This document shows, piece after piece, positions 47,661-60,251 of a DNA stretch of 64,000 bases (positions are counted from its first letter, which is position 1; each line of letters begins with the position of its first letter). Origin of the DNA: Pachyseris speciosa (taxonomy: Eukaryota; Cnidaria; Anthozoa; Scleractinia; Pachyseridae). Under the pieces are notes generated by a model that searched no databases, had not been told where the DNA came from, and was given only the letters and a program-made list of their open reading frames with translations. The stretch is taken from the NCBI GenBank assembly GCA_016490735.1, contig JAEMWC010000550.1, positions 418,501-482,500 of the forward strand, read 5' to 3'. The position numbers were made by a program, and so were the translations under genes.

Positions 47661-50600
47661 ATGTCAAGCGATTCCTCGTCGGATGATGGACTCGGTTCTC
47701 TGCCAGCGGGTAGATCCATTTTGCGTGAATTTGTCTGGTTAGTACAGAAAACAAAACCCATTCCGAGAGGGAAGAATTGGGACAACCTAAATCGTGACGG
47801 GCGAGTGAAGGAACTGTCCTTCCTGCCAAGCTGGAGCAGTGGAAGGATGAAGGAGTTGATAGCAAACAATTTCCCTGCATTAAAGGACCATTTATCACGG
47901 TAAGTTCAATCCTAACTTTGGGCGGTGAAAATATAGACTGAAAAAGCTTGATCGCTTGATCACAGAATAACTGAAACCATGCCTATTAAATCGCCGGAAC
48001 TTAGAGTCCATACAATACCCCGGGAAAAATTTCTGTTTTCTTGAGCGGTATTTACCTTGATATCACTTGGCGTTTAAACGCGCAAAAACAACTGTCCAAT
48101 TGATTTAAACATGACGAGCAAGTCGAGTTCTGCCTATATTGTTTTTCTTTTCTATAAAAGTAGAAACGCAAATCGAGCTACGGTGCTTGACTGCAGAGAT
48201 TGTATCAGAGCAAGATTTTATGGGGGTCACGGTCACGATCGGAACCGTCCCACCGTCAGAAAATACTTTGAAGAACAGGGTACCCCTCAGAAAGTGACAT
48301 CCCTGGCTCAACAGAGTCGCCGGCCGGGATAATACGCCTTGACCTACAAAAGAAGCGTAAAAAAATTGATATTTGACACCTCCTTCCCCCTCCGAGGTGA
48401 AATACCAGTCACCTAAAATGTGTAAATTGCAGTGAGCTTTCCTGAGCTCACGTCCTGTCATTTAGCAAATTCAGACCTTGAAATGCCTTTTTATTTCGGT
48501 AATTTTTTAAATTTCATAACTTCATAAGGTGTCCCTGGAATTGAACTTACTATTGATAAATTCTGTAGACTTCGACTAGTAGCCAATTTCGGCGAAGTAT
48601 TGTGAAACAGGAAAAAATGCACGCGCGTTCGAAATTGCGAGACGCGACGCTCTCCTCGCTTCGCGTCTCCTTGCCAATTCGCGCGTGCACGTGTGTTTGG
48701 CCCGCCCCACAATCCATCCCCGAAATTGAGGACTACTCGCTGCCAAGGAATTCAGATGGAATTGTTATGCCAATTTATCTGAACTGGACATTCTGGTTAA
48801 GTCGGTAAGATGGCTTCTGTTTGATATATTTAGACAGTTTAAAAATTCTTTGATTTCTTTGAAATTCTTTCTTACTCTTGTTTTCATGAGTGCCAAGTTC
48901 CTCTCATTTTATACTGTACCGAGAGATTTACTAGTTTGATAAAGATATAAGCTTAATACAACAGAGGCGGTATTAATTCTTTAAAGGAACTAAACTTAGG
49001 TTTTGCTTTTAAAAATGAAAACAGCCAGAAAAATCATTCAAAGGCCTGTAGTTGGCTTTTCTGTCAAGCCTTGACTATACAAGTCTCAATAGCATCAAAA
49101 AATGGGAGATACCACTTTGTGCACACAGTGCATTCCCATAGTGCAAAGTTTACAACCGGGGATTAAGCACAGCAGTAGACACCATTGAAGAGAAGATAAT
49201 CTGTGGCATCCTTTCACATTGCAATGCAGATGTAGTTGTAAGTAAAAAAAATATTTCCTGGAAATTGAAATCCAAGTTTTGAAATCTGTAACTTTTATTG
49301 ACGAAATCTATGGTTTCAGCCACTGTACATGTGTTAAGAGTTTCATATGTCTCCATGTGTTACAGAAATGCCACAAAAAGTCTTTTCTCCAAGCAGGCAG
49401 TCAGTGAGCCCAAAAGGCTAATGATTTAAAGAGAACGATTATCTGTGGAATCCTCCTTTTGGCCACTTGAAATAATTTGAAGTGGCCAAAACAGCCCCTT
49501 CTAATATTTATTCTAGTATTTCCCATACTGAACCGTCACATGGTCTAATTAATTATTTTAGCCTTGACACAATAGCAATAGTACCGAACCAGCTGCATTT
49601 AAATGAGGCTGAATATTGGCCCTAACACAGTACCATTTTGGGACTGTTGATCAAGTATTTTGTTCTTCCCTTTGAAGGATTCGCTTATATAAGTCAGAGA
49701 GCAGAGGCAGCAAGATTACTCGGATCTGCACGGGCATTCCAGATGCCAAGGAGATCTTGAGGCTTTGTGGAAGATCCAAATCCAAAAAAATTCTCATGTA
49801 CCTAAAGGACCGACAGCCAGGTGGGTCATAATGTGTGAAGAACAGTGTCTTATAGGTGTTGACTGTTTGTGTTTAAAAATTTGCCCCTACAAAATTGCAC
49901 AAAATTTTCATAACAGGTTGCTGTATTAAAGCTAGAAGAGACTTCTAACAGTTAGACTTCTGACAGTTAGACACACAAATGCAAACACTATTCAATACGT
50001 AACCTTTACATTGTTCCAGATTGTTGGCAGGTTAACAGCAACAATCATTACCATTAAGCACAGGTTTCTCAAATAGGCAAAAACACAGGAAAGTACAGAG
50101 AAATAAAACTGGGCAATTATCCCCATCAGGGATATACCTCACAAATTAATGTGATTTGGTAAGCTGAAGCCACTCTAAAGGCACTAAGGCCACGTGGTAG
50201 CGGGCATTACCCCTTAAATCTACCAAAGCAAAGATTGAGCCCAAGCATTAGCAGCCATGGACAGCTGTTTCGGCCTTGTTAGGCCTCATCAGCATGGCAT
50301 AGCTAATGCTCAGGCTCAAGTACCCACATATCCATAAAACAAGCAGTGAAAACGTAAAGCTTGTGGGATGTGGCTGGAGTGACAAGGATATACCTCACAA
50401 ATTAATGTGATTTGGTAAGCTGAAGCCACTCTAAAGGCACTAAGGCCACGTGGTAGCGGGCATTACCCCTTAAATCTACCAAAGCAAAGATTGAGCCCAA
50501 GCATTAGCAGCCATGGACAGCTGTTTCGGCCTTGTTAGGCCTCATCAGCATGGCATAGCTAATGCTCAGGCTCAAGTACCCACATATCCATAAAACAAGC

Positions 50601-53600
50601 AGTGAAAACGTAAAGCTTGTGGGATGTGGCTGGAGTGACAAGGATATACCTCACAAATTAATGTGATTTGGTAAGCTGAAGCCACTCTAAAGGCACTAAG
50701 GCCACGTGGTAGCGGGCATTACCCCTTAAATCTACCAAAGCAAAGATTGAGCCCAAGCATTAGCAGCCATGGACAGCTGTTTCGGCCTTGTTAGGCCTCA
50801 TCAGCATGGCATAGCTAATGCTCAGGCTCAAGTACCCACATATCCATAAAACAAGCAGTGAAAACGTAAAGCTTGTGGGATGTGGCTGGAGTGACAAGGA
50901 TATACCTCACAAATTAATGTGATTTGGTAAGCTGAAGCCACTCTAAAGGCACTAAGGCCACGTGGTAGCGGGCATTACCCCTTAAATCTACCAAAGCAAA
51001 GATTGAGCCCAAGCATTAGCAGCCATGGACAGCTGTTTCGGCCTTGTTAGGCCTCATCAGCATGGCATAGCTAATGCTCAGGCTCAAGTACCCACATATC
51101 CATAAAACAAGCAGTGAAAACGTAAAGCTTGTGGGATGTGGCTGGAGTGACAAGGATATACCTCACAAATTAATGTGATTTGGTAAGCTGAAGCCACTCT
51201 AAAGGCACTAAGGCCACGTGGTAGCGGGCATTACCCCTTAAATCTACCAAAGCAAAGATTGAGCCCAAGCATTAGCAGCCATGGACAGCTGTTTCGGCTT
51301 CAGCTTACCAAATCACATTAATTTGTGAGGTATATCCTTGTCACTCCAGCCACATCCACAAGCTTTACGTTTTCACTGCTTGTTTTATGGATATGTGGGT
51401 ACTTGAGCCTGAGCATTAGCTATGCCATGCTGATGAGGCCTAACAAGGCCGAAACAGCTGTCCATGGCTGCTAATGCTTGGGCTCAATCTTTGCTTTGGT
51501 AGATTTAAGGGTAATGCCCGCTACCACGTGGCCTTAGTGCCTTTAGAGTGGCTTCAGCTTACCAAATCACATTAATTTGTGAGGTATATCCTTGTCACTC
51601 CAGCCACATCCCACAAGCTTTACGTTTTCACTAATTATCCCCATCAGACTACCTACAGCCAATGTTCACCATTGCCATTTCAGCAATAGATGTATAATTC
51701 TGTGTGTCACAGGGAAAACATTCACATCTTTTACTTGAAATGTTTCAATGTTTATGATGATAAGGACTGGGACTCAAAAATATTTTTCCCTGGTATTAAT
51801 GACTACGCGGGAAAAGCAGATCTAAGCGGGGGTTATTGCAATCCATAAACCCTATAGGTAACCAGGCATTTTTCCGAGTAAAAAGATAACAATATGTTCA
51901 ACAGCCTTAAAATACCATGTGTCCCTCACAAACAGGTAAATTATCCGTCAATCAATTGGATGATTTTGTTGTTAACAGGAAATAAAAAAGTGAAAGGGAC
52001 AGTTTCATCTAAATTTAGTAAAAGTTGGAGATTCAAATGATGCATTGTGTCCTTCACAAACAGGTCAATTATCTGTCAGGCAATCAGAGGATTTTGTTGT
52101 CAATAGGAAATAAAGTGAAAGGGACAGTTTCATGTAAATCGAGTAAAAGTTGGAGATTCAAATGATGCATTTTGTTGAAAGTAGAGAAGGAAATTAGTGC
52201 CACATTTTCTTATGCTCTATAGGAAAAAATCATTGACAAATGTTTTATGTGAAAATCTGTTAACAATAATTGAAGGGCTGAGGGCATAAACTGCCTATGT
52301 GTAGTTTTAGGTGTTTTTTTTTGCATACGTTATTTCTCGAAAACAAAAAAGAAATCGGTGAAAAAAAATACGGGACAATGTTTTGAATCAAAATGCAGTT
52401 CACATGCAAAAATTTGGACAAATCCAAGCGAACTAAAAAAACGGCCGAAAATTACACATAGGCAGTTTATGCCCTCAGCCCTTCATATGTCTGCCTTATT
52501 AACATGCATGAAGCAATGCCCAAGGGTATTCTTTATTTCTTTATTTGAAAACTTAGCGTCAAATGCTCGTAACTGAAGGGTAAAACTGAAACTGGACATG
52601 AAATGATTGACAAGTAGAAAGGATTGTTCCATAGTGTGACGTAGACTAAAAGTTTTGGCGGTTAAAACATTGGTACTTACGCAACGTGTCTGCCGAAGCT
52701 CCCGACTCGATCCGCGCTAGCTTGTTTGGTTTAATCGAATTATGTCAATTTGCCTGTTCGCTCGGTGATCGAAGGACATCATGAAGTCTTTAGATCCACA
52801 AGTCTAACACGGCTGAAAGAAGCCAGTCGTGTTTTCTCTGCTTGCCAAACCATGAAGAGAGAGATGAATTTGACTCTCCGGTTTGGGAGTAGAGATTGAG
52901 AGCCGGGCAGAAAAAAAACTCTGAAAACATCTCTGGTCTCAAAAGCGGCTCGGTTTTGCTAGTCTTGGTCCATTTCTGAAAGGTTACCGTGCTAGGATTT
53001 CCGAAAAGGAGAGGTGTTTTTGGAGTTACGGGCAAAAAAACTGGCTGATGTTTGCAGAGTGTCTTTCGCACGCGGAAGGCATAACATTCCCACAATTCAT
53101 TGCGGCCGAAGTGGGCGCTGTCTCGCGGGCCATCGAAGCCGTGAAACAGTTCGTCAAAATTCGGAAACATTACGGAGAATTCATCCGAGAGAGGGAAGTC
53201 AGCATGACGAGAAGTCCGTCCGTTTTCGATGACTATCTTGAAAACAATCCAGGGAAAAGTTGCATGGGCGCGCGTGGAAAATATTACTCGTGGTCGGTCG
53301 TCGAGTTATTAGGTAAACACAGGGAGACATGCTGCCGAATTTCAACATATAAATAAGTTTTGCGTCGATTAACTCGGTTATTTTGATTTTATGGAGGCTT
53401 GTAAACATCAGCAAAACGTATTTTCAAGCGAGATAAACACCAGCAAAAACGTATTTGCACGCGAGACATTTTAACAAGTCGTTGTGTTACGCATCAGACG
53501 ATACGGATTAAATTTCACATCTAATGCAAATATTTACGTCTTGAAGCCAACAAAACTAGTTAAGTATTTTGTTCCAGTTTTTTCACTGTCGTCATTTACG

Positions 53601-56010
53601 TTGATTTGTGATACGAATTTCATTCCACTGGTTCCATTCGACGACGAAAATGAACCCTTCAAAATCGTTTCAATAATGACCAAAGCACGCGAAGCGCCAG
53701 TCAAATCTCTGTTTCGAAGCGGAAACCGACGGGAAACAGCTTACTCTCTTAACTCTTAATTTTGCCCTTGAACATCGTTAACTCAAATTTTCGGTGTTGC
53801 TCACGAACAGAAGTTGTTGGTAGTAGCCAAAAGCTATCTTCAAATAAAAACAACCTTCATTAATATTTTATTCTATTTCTCAGCCGACAGCAAGCTTTTT
53901 AAGCACTGAGTTAGAATCAAATCCGATCCTGCTGTATGCCGTTTTCAACCAAAACACCCTCTTCAACACTTTACTTACATCGGCCAAAGCCTTCCCGAAA
54001 GAATTAAGAATCAACCAAGAAACCTGTGCGCTCTTTTCATTTCGGAGGAACCAAGAAACCAAGAAACCTGTGCGAGACTCAAAATACGCCACTTACTTTA
54101 ACGTTAACGTTTGCAATGCCCTAGGCCGAACCCTATCCCTAGCTCTAACCCTAACCCTAGCCCTAACCCTAGCCCTGACCCTAACCCTAACCCTAACCCT
54201 AACCCTAACTGTAACCCTAGCCCTAATTTTAACCCTAACTCTAAACTTAACAATAACCCTAAATCTTTTGAGTGCTGTTTTCAAGTCGGACAAAATCTAC
54301 GCGCGCTGGCTTAAGGTTAACCAAGGTTGCTGTGTGCTGTTTTTAAGTCAACCCAGAATGTTGCGCACTGTTTTCCAGCTAAGGAAGCTTTTTAGCACTA
54401 TCAGTAAGCAAAACACTGGTAATAAGTGCTGCATTTAAAAAAGTCGACCATTTCCAAGTCGGATGGGCATCTTGTGGGCTGTTTATGAGTCAAAAAGGCA
54501 CATTGCGCATAACGAATACCCTTGGGCATTACCTCATGCATGTTAATAAGGCAGACATATGAAGGGCTGAGGGCATAAACTGCCTATGTGTAGTTTTAGG
54601 TGTTTTTTTTGCATACGTTATTTCTCGAAAACAAAAAAGAAATCGGTGAAAAAAATACGGGACAATGTTTTTGAATCAAAATGCAGTTCACATGCAAAAA
54701 TTTGGACAAATCCAAGCGAACTAAAAAAACGGCCGAAAATTACACATAGGCAGTTTATGCCCTCAGCCCTTCAATTCTAGTCTAATCAATGATACAAACT
54801 TAATACAATGTTCTCATATTTATTTATTCCAAATACATGTAACTTACATGTTATATGTACATGTATAAACATCTCAACCCAGGTAGCAGCATGAAAAATA
54901 TGCATTCAAAATAGTGCTCTTTTCAAGTGCCAACACAATGGTAATCATGATTTTGGGCTACTTGTAGATAAAATATAGAACTCATGTTTAGAGTATTTCT
55001 TTGGTAGAATTCTTGATACCATATGTCCCATTCTTAAGAATTTACAGGTCTAAGGAGTGTTTATTTTCCAAACATGTACATGTAGGTACGCTGTCATCTG
55101 GCCTATCTACCACCACAGCTCCATCTTCCACTGCAGTGGTGTCATCAACCATAGCTGTATCGCAAAGTGGAGGTGTACAACCATCAAGAGCCACTACCAC
55201 TACATCAGTAGTTACTACTGTGCCATACACAAACAGCAGCACCAGCACTGTCACAATTGTAAGGACCCCTTTGTCATCACCAGCATTACAAAGTCATTTG
55301 CCTAGAGATGGACGTAAGTAGAGGGGGATTATTACCATTACCTTAAAGTTAAAAACAGCAAATGGCAATTTGTATAAGATTTAAAATTCACCTGAGGGCA
55401 AAGTTGATTTATTTACTTACTTTTTCTATGTTTTGAACAATAAGGTGCAACAAGACAATATCTGACAGCACTAGCCATGGCAAACACCAATGATGGTGAG
55501 TTGTTTTGCAGTGGAATTTCAAAGTTTTCAAAATATTTCTGACAATGAAAGCACTCCCTCTTTATGAATATATTAGGGAGAGCCTAAAAGTAATTTTGGG
55601 TTACCGTAAGAAGGGTAATACCCTAAAAAAGCCCTGCTTAAATCAAGCCACACAAATTCCTCACTAAATTATCCTACCCAATTGAATCCTGTCACTTGAA
55701 GACCAGAGTACCCCCCTCCCTCTAGGATTTGCCCTCCTCTTGCTGTGGTTTGAAGTTAACAAATTCAGAGATGGGATCCTCCTCAATTTGGCATCTTGTT
55801 CTCAATTCAAAATGAAAATTCATTCCTCTTTAAATATCACCAGGTTCACAAATGGCTCCTCTGCGCATTGATGATGATGATGATGATGGTAAGGGAAACA
55901 TGTCTGTCTAAGAAGTTGTAGAAGTAATGTTATCCTTTAGCTTATTATATGTGAAGTGTTTATTTATTACTGATAACCACCAAGATTAGCTGATGCTACA
56001 TGCAGAGTTT

Positions 56011-56069
<59 letters not shown>

Positions 56070-59000
56070 GAGCACAGAGCCAAATGGGTAAGTCTTGCTA
56101 TGTAACCAGTTTTAAGTCTGACATAGGTACTAAAGTACAGTGCTGACTAGCAATATTGACCTTTGATCCAGCTCCTGCAAGAACCAGTTGTTCCCAGGGT
56201 TCATTTTAGAATTAAAAAAAAAACATAAGCGATACGTCAAGGAACAGTCTTCTTTTACTTTGATATATTGGAGGTGTATATGAGAACTCGCTCATGAGGG
56301 AGGAATGGGCGAGTAAAAAGGCGGTAGCCAAGATGGCGACTGAAGCAAGTGCGTCCCTTGTATCTTTTGCAGCCTAAAATTAAATTTGGGTTACCGTAAG
56401 AGGGGTAATACCCTAATAAAGCCCTACTTAAGTCAAGCCACCCAAATTCCTACCCGATTGAATCCTGTCACTTGAAGACCAGAGTACCCCCCTCCCTCTA
56501 GGATTTGCACTCCTCTTGCTGTGGCTTGAAGTTCACAAATTCAGAGATGGGATCCTCCCCAATTTGACATCTTGTCTTCAATTCAAAATGAAAATTCTTT
56601 CTTCTTTAAATATCACCAGGTTCACAAATGGCTCCTCTACACATTGATGATGATGATAATGGTAAGGGAAACATATCTGTCTAAGAAGTTGCAAATGGAA
56701 TAAATAGCAAAAAGAATGTTCATTTCACGCTAACAATCCGTCTTGACAGTTCTGTGGTATTGAGAAGTTCATTTTTTTGGATTTTTTCATGCACAGACAA
56801 ATTGTGCCATCGGCCTGCTTTATACTCTCATTTTCAACTAAAAGATGTGTGAGCTACATTATTAATATATATATTTTAATAAATTTGCTTACCATAAAAT
56901 ACTTAAGATACTGACAGCCTACTGCAGAGTCCATTTGACTCCAACCCCTCTGCTACGACACGCCATCAATCAGGTAAGCATACCACTGTAAAACAAGAAT
57001 CAAAATGTAAGATAATTGTTATCTGGTGTGCATCATGTTAGAAGCGGAACCATGAATGTCTTTTCAGTTTTAGTTTATTTGCAACAACAACTACAAAAAC
57101 AACAACGTTTGACTGATACAAGTAGCCACCAGAAGGTAGCAAAGGCTAGTCGAGTTGGGTGCGTCAAAAGGATGTTAAAAACACAAGAAAAATAACGCAA
57201 ATTACAAAAATTGTGATAATTATTATGCATTTGGCAATCTGGCCTCTTTTCCACTAGTGCTTTCCACAATAGTGTTGGGTATTATTTGTAAGAGGCTGCG
57301 ACACTCATTGGACATGTTTACCAGCAGTTACATTGCTGTGTTATTTCTGGATTTAAGTATGAACCAGTAACTCAATTGTGTCAGTAAGATTAGTTAGGAT
57401 GAAAATTGGGCATAAGGTTACTACACTTAACTCTAGACATTCCATTTCAAGCACCATTTCAGAGATCAAGGAACAGAAGAATGAGGGTGGCACAAACTGC
57501 TACATCAACAGTCACAGCTTCTAACACAGACATAACCTTTGTAACAGGTGAAAATTATACAATTAAAAATTAAAAAACTATACTGTTATCAAGTGATGGC
57601 ATACAGATATATACTAGAAGTTTGTTAGACGATTAAGTGCAATTATTAAAAGGTATTTTGATGCAAACAATTTAAAGGTCCATCTAGAGTCAAGTAACTA
57701 GTATAGGCAGGAAAGTACATCAGGAATGCTGTATTAAGTCATCGTCTCCTTGCCAGGGTGAAGTGTGAGCTTTACTTAATTTGTTTCATTTTCTTGAGCC
57801 TTTGAAAAAGAAGTGTGGTAAGCATACTGGACAATGGGAGGATACAATAATATTACTAATTCTTATTCCAGTATGAGGAAATGGAGGGGGGCCTTGTTGA
57901 AAATTTCTGTGGCAAAAGAGAGTACCAGTAATTGGAGCTGTTAATGTGGTTTTCAACAGAATACACATATAATTAACATGCAGTCTTAAACAAATCCTTT
58001 TAGTTTTATTTACGTAGTTATTGATTTTTTTTTTTCAGGTGATTCCCATGAAAATGACATACTTTACAGACTTTTTTCAAACTTGGCACCATTGATAGTC
58101 ATCCATAGGACATTGAAATTTAAATAAAATAAAAAGATGGGGTCACTGTGCTTGTTTTCACCCTGTATGCCCATTATTCTAAGTGACTTTACTGAGTGGC
58201 ATGCTCAGTATAGTGATTTCAAATTGCCTGATCTTGCAAATAATGTATACAAGCAAATTGGACTACTAAGTAATCAATTCATACTCCTCCCTGGCCCCAA
58301 ATGCAAAGTTTCACGTCATTTATACATAAATAATCCAACTTCCACTATAAAACTTTTTTCCTCCTCAAAATATGTTTTTTGTTTGCACCACTAATAAAAA
58401 ACAGGGGTCACCATGCTCGTTTCTTTGCTATGTTCCTGATGTGCGCACGCTAAATGACACCATAAATTATGCGCACTAAGGATGTGCCATGCATTTGTAA
58501 GGAATCACCTTATTTACTTATTTATTTATTAAGGTGTCCGTGGGACTCCATTCTATGGGGAAGGAAATCAAGGTTAGTAAATAACAAGTGTAATGAGATG
58601 TGAACTGCAGGTTTTAGTACAAAGTCCTTAACATGACTCTACCCTAATGGCATAGGAGTTATTAATAGCATTTAGTCAAGCAGTTCTTGCACAATACTTC
58701 CCTCAAACCTAAATTGTTCCCTCACTCTCCCCAGTAGCATTGAATTTCTTTATCTAACCACCTTTAATGGTAGTTGAGAAGTTTTATACATATAGGGCAA
58801 TTGTATTGTGTAATATTTTTCAACCAAGTAATAGTTTTATCTATTAATATACTGATGTATTCAATCTATCAAAACTTCTTTTATCAGTAGGAAGAGTGAG
58901 AGAAGATCTTTCTATGCCAGGTTTGGGAGGTATGTTTGACACTAACACTCATTTTGCTCAATCTATCATCCAACCATGACACAACAAAAGAAAAGGTCTC

Positions 59001-60251
59001 ATTTGAATAGTTGGTTGTGTTTTTAACTAAAAGTAAAACAAGTGCTTTATGGTAACTCAATTCTAGGCTAGTTTGGGTTATTGTATAAATCGACTGCCAG
59101 AATAGTCAAAGTGAGAAACATAAGTTACTATTATTGTAGTTGACATCGTAGAAGCATTGATTTGATACAATTAATTTTTTTCCTAGCCATGACTGAAATA
59201 ACTTCGCGGTCTGATGAAGTAGCACGCTGCCAACGCCTTCTACAGGCTACATCAGTGGATATTCCTGTGCCTTCTTTTCTCAGCCATTCATTTGAAGAGG
59301 TGATTTTAAGCACACTGTATCGGTTACATTTGTACCAATTAAGAGATATATTTAGTTAGTATTTTTAGTCACCTGTGTTATGGATAATTGTGTACAAATC
59401 ATACTATAACATAAATTAAATAATTGTGCAATGGTAGAGAACAGAGTGCAGAACATGTTTCAATGATTACAAGGAAAAACATCTTTGAAAATAGATCATG
59501 TTCTGGAGATCAGAACTTTGCTTTAACTGGGCACATTTTGTTTACTCCCATTACAGTTATGTTGGCAGGCACGTGAAACCTTTCAGGCCATGGTGGTAGT
59601 TCTTCTGGACCCTAAAAAAGCCAGTAACAGCAAAAGAGATCATATACTGAGGTATCAAACCTACTAGTAACCAGAAGTCACATTTACCAAAAGGGAAATG
59701 AATGTTATGCTTGAGTTTAAACTTGTGACGCCAAGTCCAAGAGTCAAACCCGGGCCACATTTAAGGAAGGCGAGCGCTGTTACTGCTGCGTTAACCCTAC
59801 CCTAGGAATACTTCTCAGTCAAATTTACTTTTATTACACTTCAAGACATGTAATGTAATCACGTGGGGTTGACAACACGTCCAAAAAAACAAGCTCTGGT
59901 CTGTCATTTAAATCCCTATTGAAATGAATTTTATGTACCTTTAGGATTCTGCACAAGGTGATGGAGTCAGAGAATGAAGGAATCTGGCTATTTTGGGTTG
60001 GGGAGACACAATCAGAGGATGGGAAGAAAGGTACGTGAGGACATATAGTACATAGTACCGGCAAGGTACATTACAAGGGAAAATACCAGACGTCCGGTGG
60101 CCTTCTTTCCATCCAAAACACCTTTGCTCTAGTTAATTATTTTCCATGGCCGGACAGGATTGATTCCAATATTCACATTTGCTACTCAATGAATTGTCTG
60201 AAATGTTCTTTCATCTCCTTTTCAGTTCAAGACACATTTGGAGGAGACTAA
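47661..60251 (+). CDS. Unknown host gene, 13 exons, 413 residues
   Basis: Exons: 47,661-47,899; 49,678-49,820; 55,086-55,313; 55,445-55,495; 55,844-55,888; 56,620-56,661; 57,452-57,547; 58,534-58,572; 58,891-58,929; 59,187-59,299; 59,557-59,651; 59,945-60,030; 60,226-60,251. All introns are GT-AG and every phase joins without a stop. N-terminal about 125 residues look folded (SILREFVWLVQKTKPIPRG, IPDAKEILRLCGRSKSKKIL). The middle is Ser/Thr-rich and low in structure, made of small phase-1 exons each opening with a Gly codon. The end is helical (LCWQARETFQAMVVVLLD, LRILHKVMESENEGIW). I do not recognise the family. Exon choice is by splice signals and phase only. Confidence 0.72.
48574..48741. 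mobile_element. GC-rich hairpin MITE, copy 3, in intron 1
   Basis: Diverged member: arms TAGCCAATTTCGGCGAAGTA and its inverse ATCCCCGAAATTG, inner GCGAGACGCGACGC / GCTTCGCGTCTC. Confidence 0.7.
50115..51647. repeat. 256-bp satellite array ending in an inverted copy, flanked by a 15-bp direct repeat
   Basis: Units start at 50,130, 50,386, 50,642, 50,898 and 51,154 (exactly 256 bp apart), nearly identical. The fifth breaks off near 51,296 and is followed by about 335 bp of the same unit in the opposite orientation (to 51,632). The whole insertion is bracketed by AATTATCCCCATCAG at 50,115-50,129 and 51,633-51,647. It lies in intron 2 of the 13-exon gene. No open frame of note. Confidence 0.92.
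51681..51964 (-). repeat. Dispersed 285-bp repeat, right inverted copy
   Basis: Reverse complement of 46,970-47,254. Its outer edge runs into a 128-bp tandem repeat (units beginning GTGTCC at 51,919 and 52,047). Confidence 0.75.
51919..52172 (+). repeat. Two tandem units of 128 bp
   Basis: Unit starts GTGTCC(C/T)TCACAAACAG; both pass through GAAAGGGACAGTTTCAT and AAAGTTGGAGATTCAAATGA. The first unit overlaps the inverted 285-bp repeat, so the array grew from it. Confidence 0.75.
53048..53311 (+). CDS. Exon-like reading frame inside the composite element
   Basis: Open, protein-like sequence (FAECLSHAEGITFPQFIAAE, AVKQFVKIRKHYGEFIRERE, CMGARGKYYSWSVVELLG) ending at a GT-type donor (TTATTAG/GTAAAC). 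No homologue recognised. It may be a captured exon or a piece of a transposon gene. Confidence 0.3.
54118..54262 (+). repeat. Degenerate telomere-like (CCCTAA)n tract
   Basis: About 20 units of CCCTAA with scattered CCCTAG, CCCTGA and ACTCTAA variants. Interstitial, not at a chromosome end, since host genes and repeats continue on both sides. Confidence 0.9.
55578..56690 (+). repeat. Tandem segmental duplication that doubled a small exon
   Basis: 55,578-55,920 and 56,370-56,690 are diverged direct copies. Each contains TTTGGGTTACCGTAAGA, GACCAGAGTACCCCCCTCCC and the short exon reading GSQMAPL(R/H)IDDDD. Both exon copies keep splice sites and the same phase. Between them lies an (AAT)n array. 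Confidence 0.85.
55998..56068 (+). repeat. (AAT)n microsatellite
   Basis: About 20 AAT units in intron 5 of the 13-exon gene, between the two duplicated segments. Confidence 0.9.

Larger units (their letters stand above)
52268..54776. mobile_element. Composite element: two 212-bp MITEs around 2 kb, AATT target duplication
   Basis: MITE A at 52,272-52,484 and MITE B at 54,561-54,772 lie in the same orientation, each with termini GAAGGGCTGAGGGCATAAACTG. Outer flanks are AATT on both sides. The inner flank of A (ATATGTCTGCC..., 52,485-52,531) is repeated in inverse before B (54,514-54,560). The unit therefore looks like one composite insertion with a 4-bp duplication. The interior carries a coding-like stretch and telomere-like repeats. 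Confidence 0.7.

Noticed and set aside
50130..51632. CRISPR-like array
   Set aside because: The units are directly tandem with no variable spacers, 256 bp long, and in a eukaryotic intron.
54093..54438. Open frames with Leu-Thr or Pro-Asn repeats on both strands
   Set aside because: They are translations of the telomere-like CCCTAA tract, which is open in several frames by its composition.
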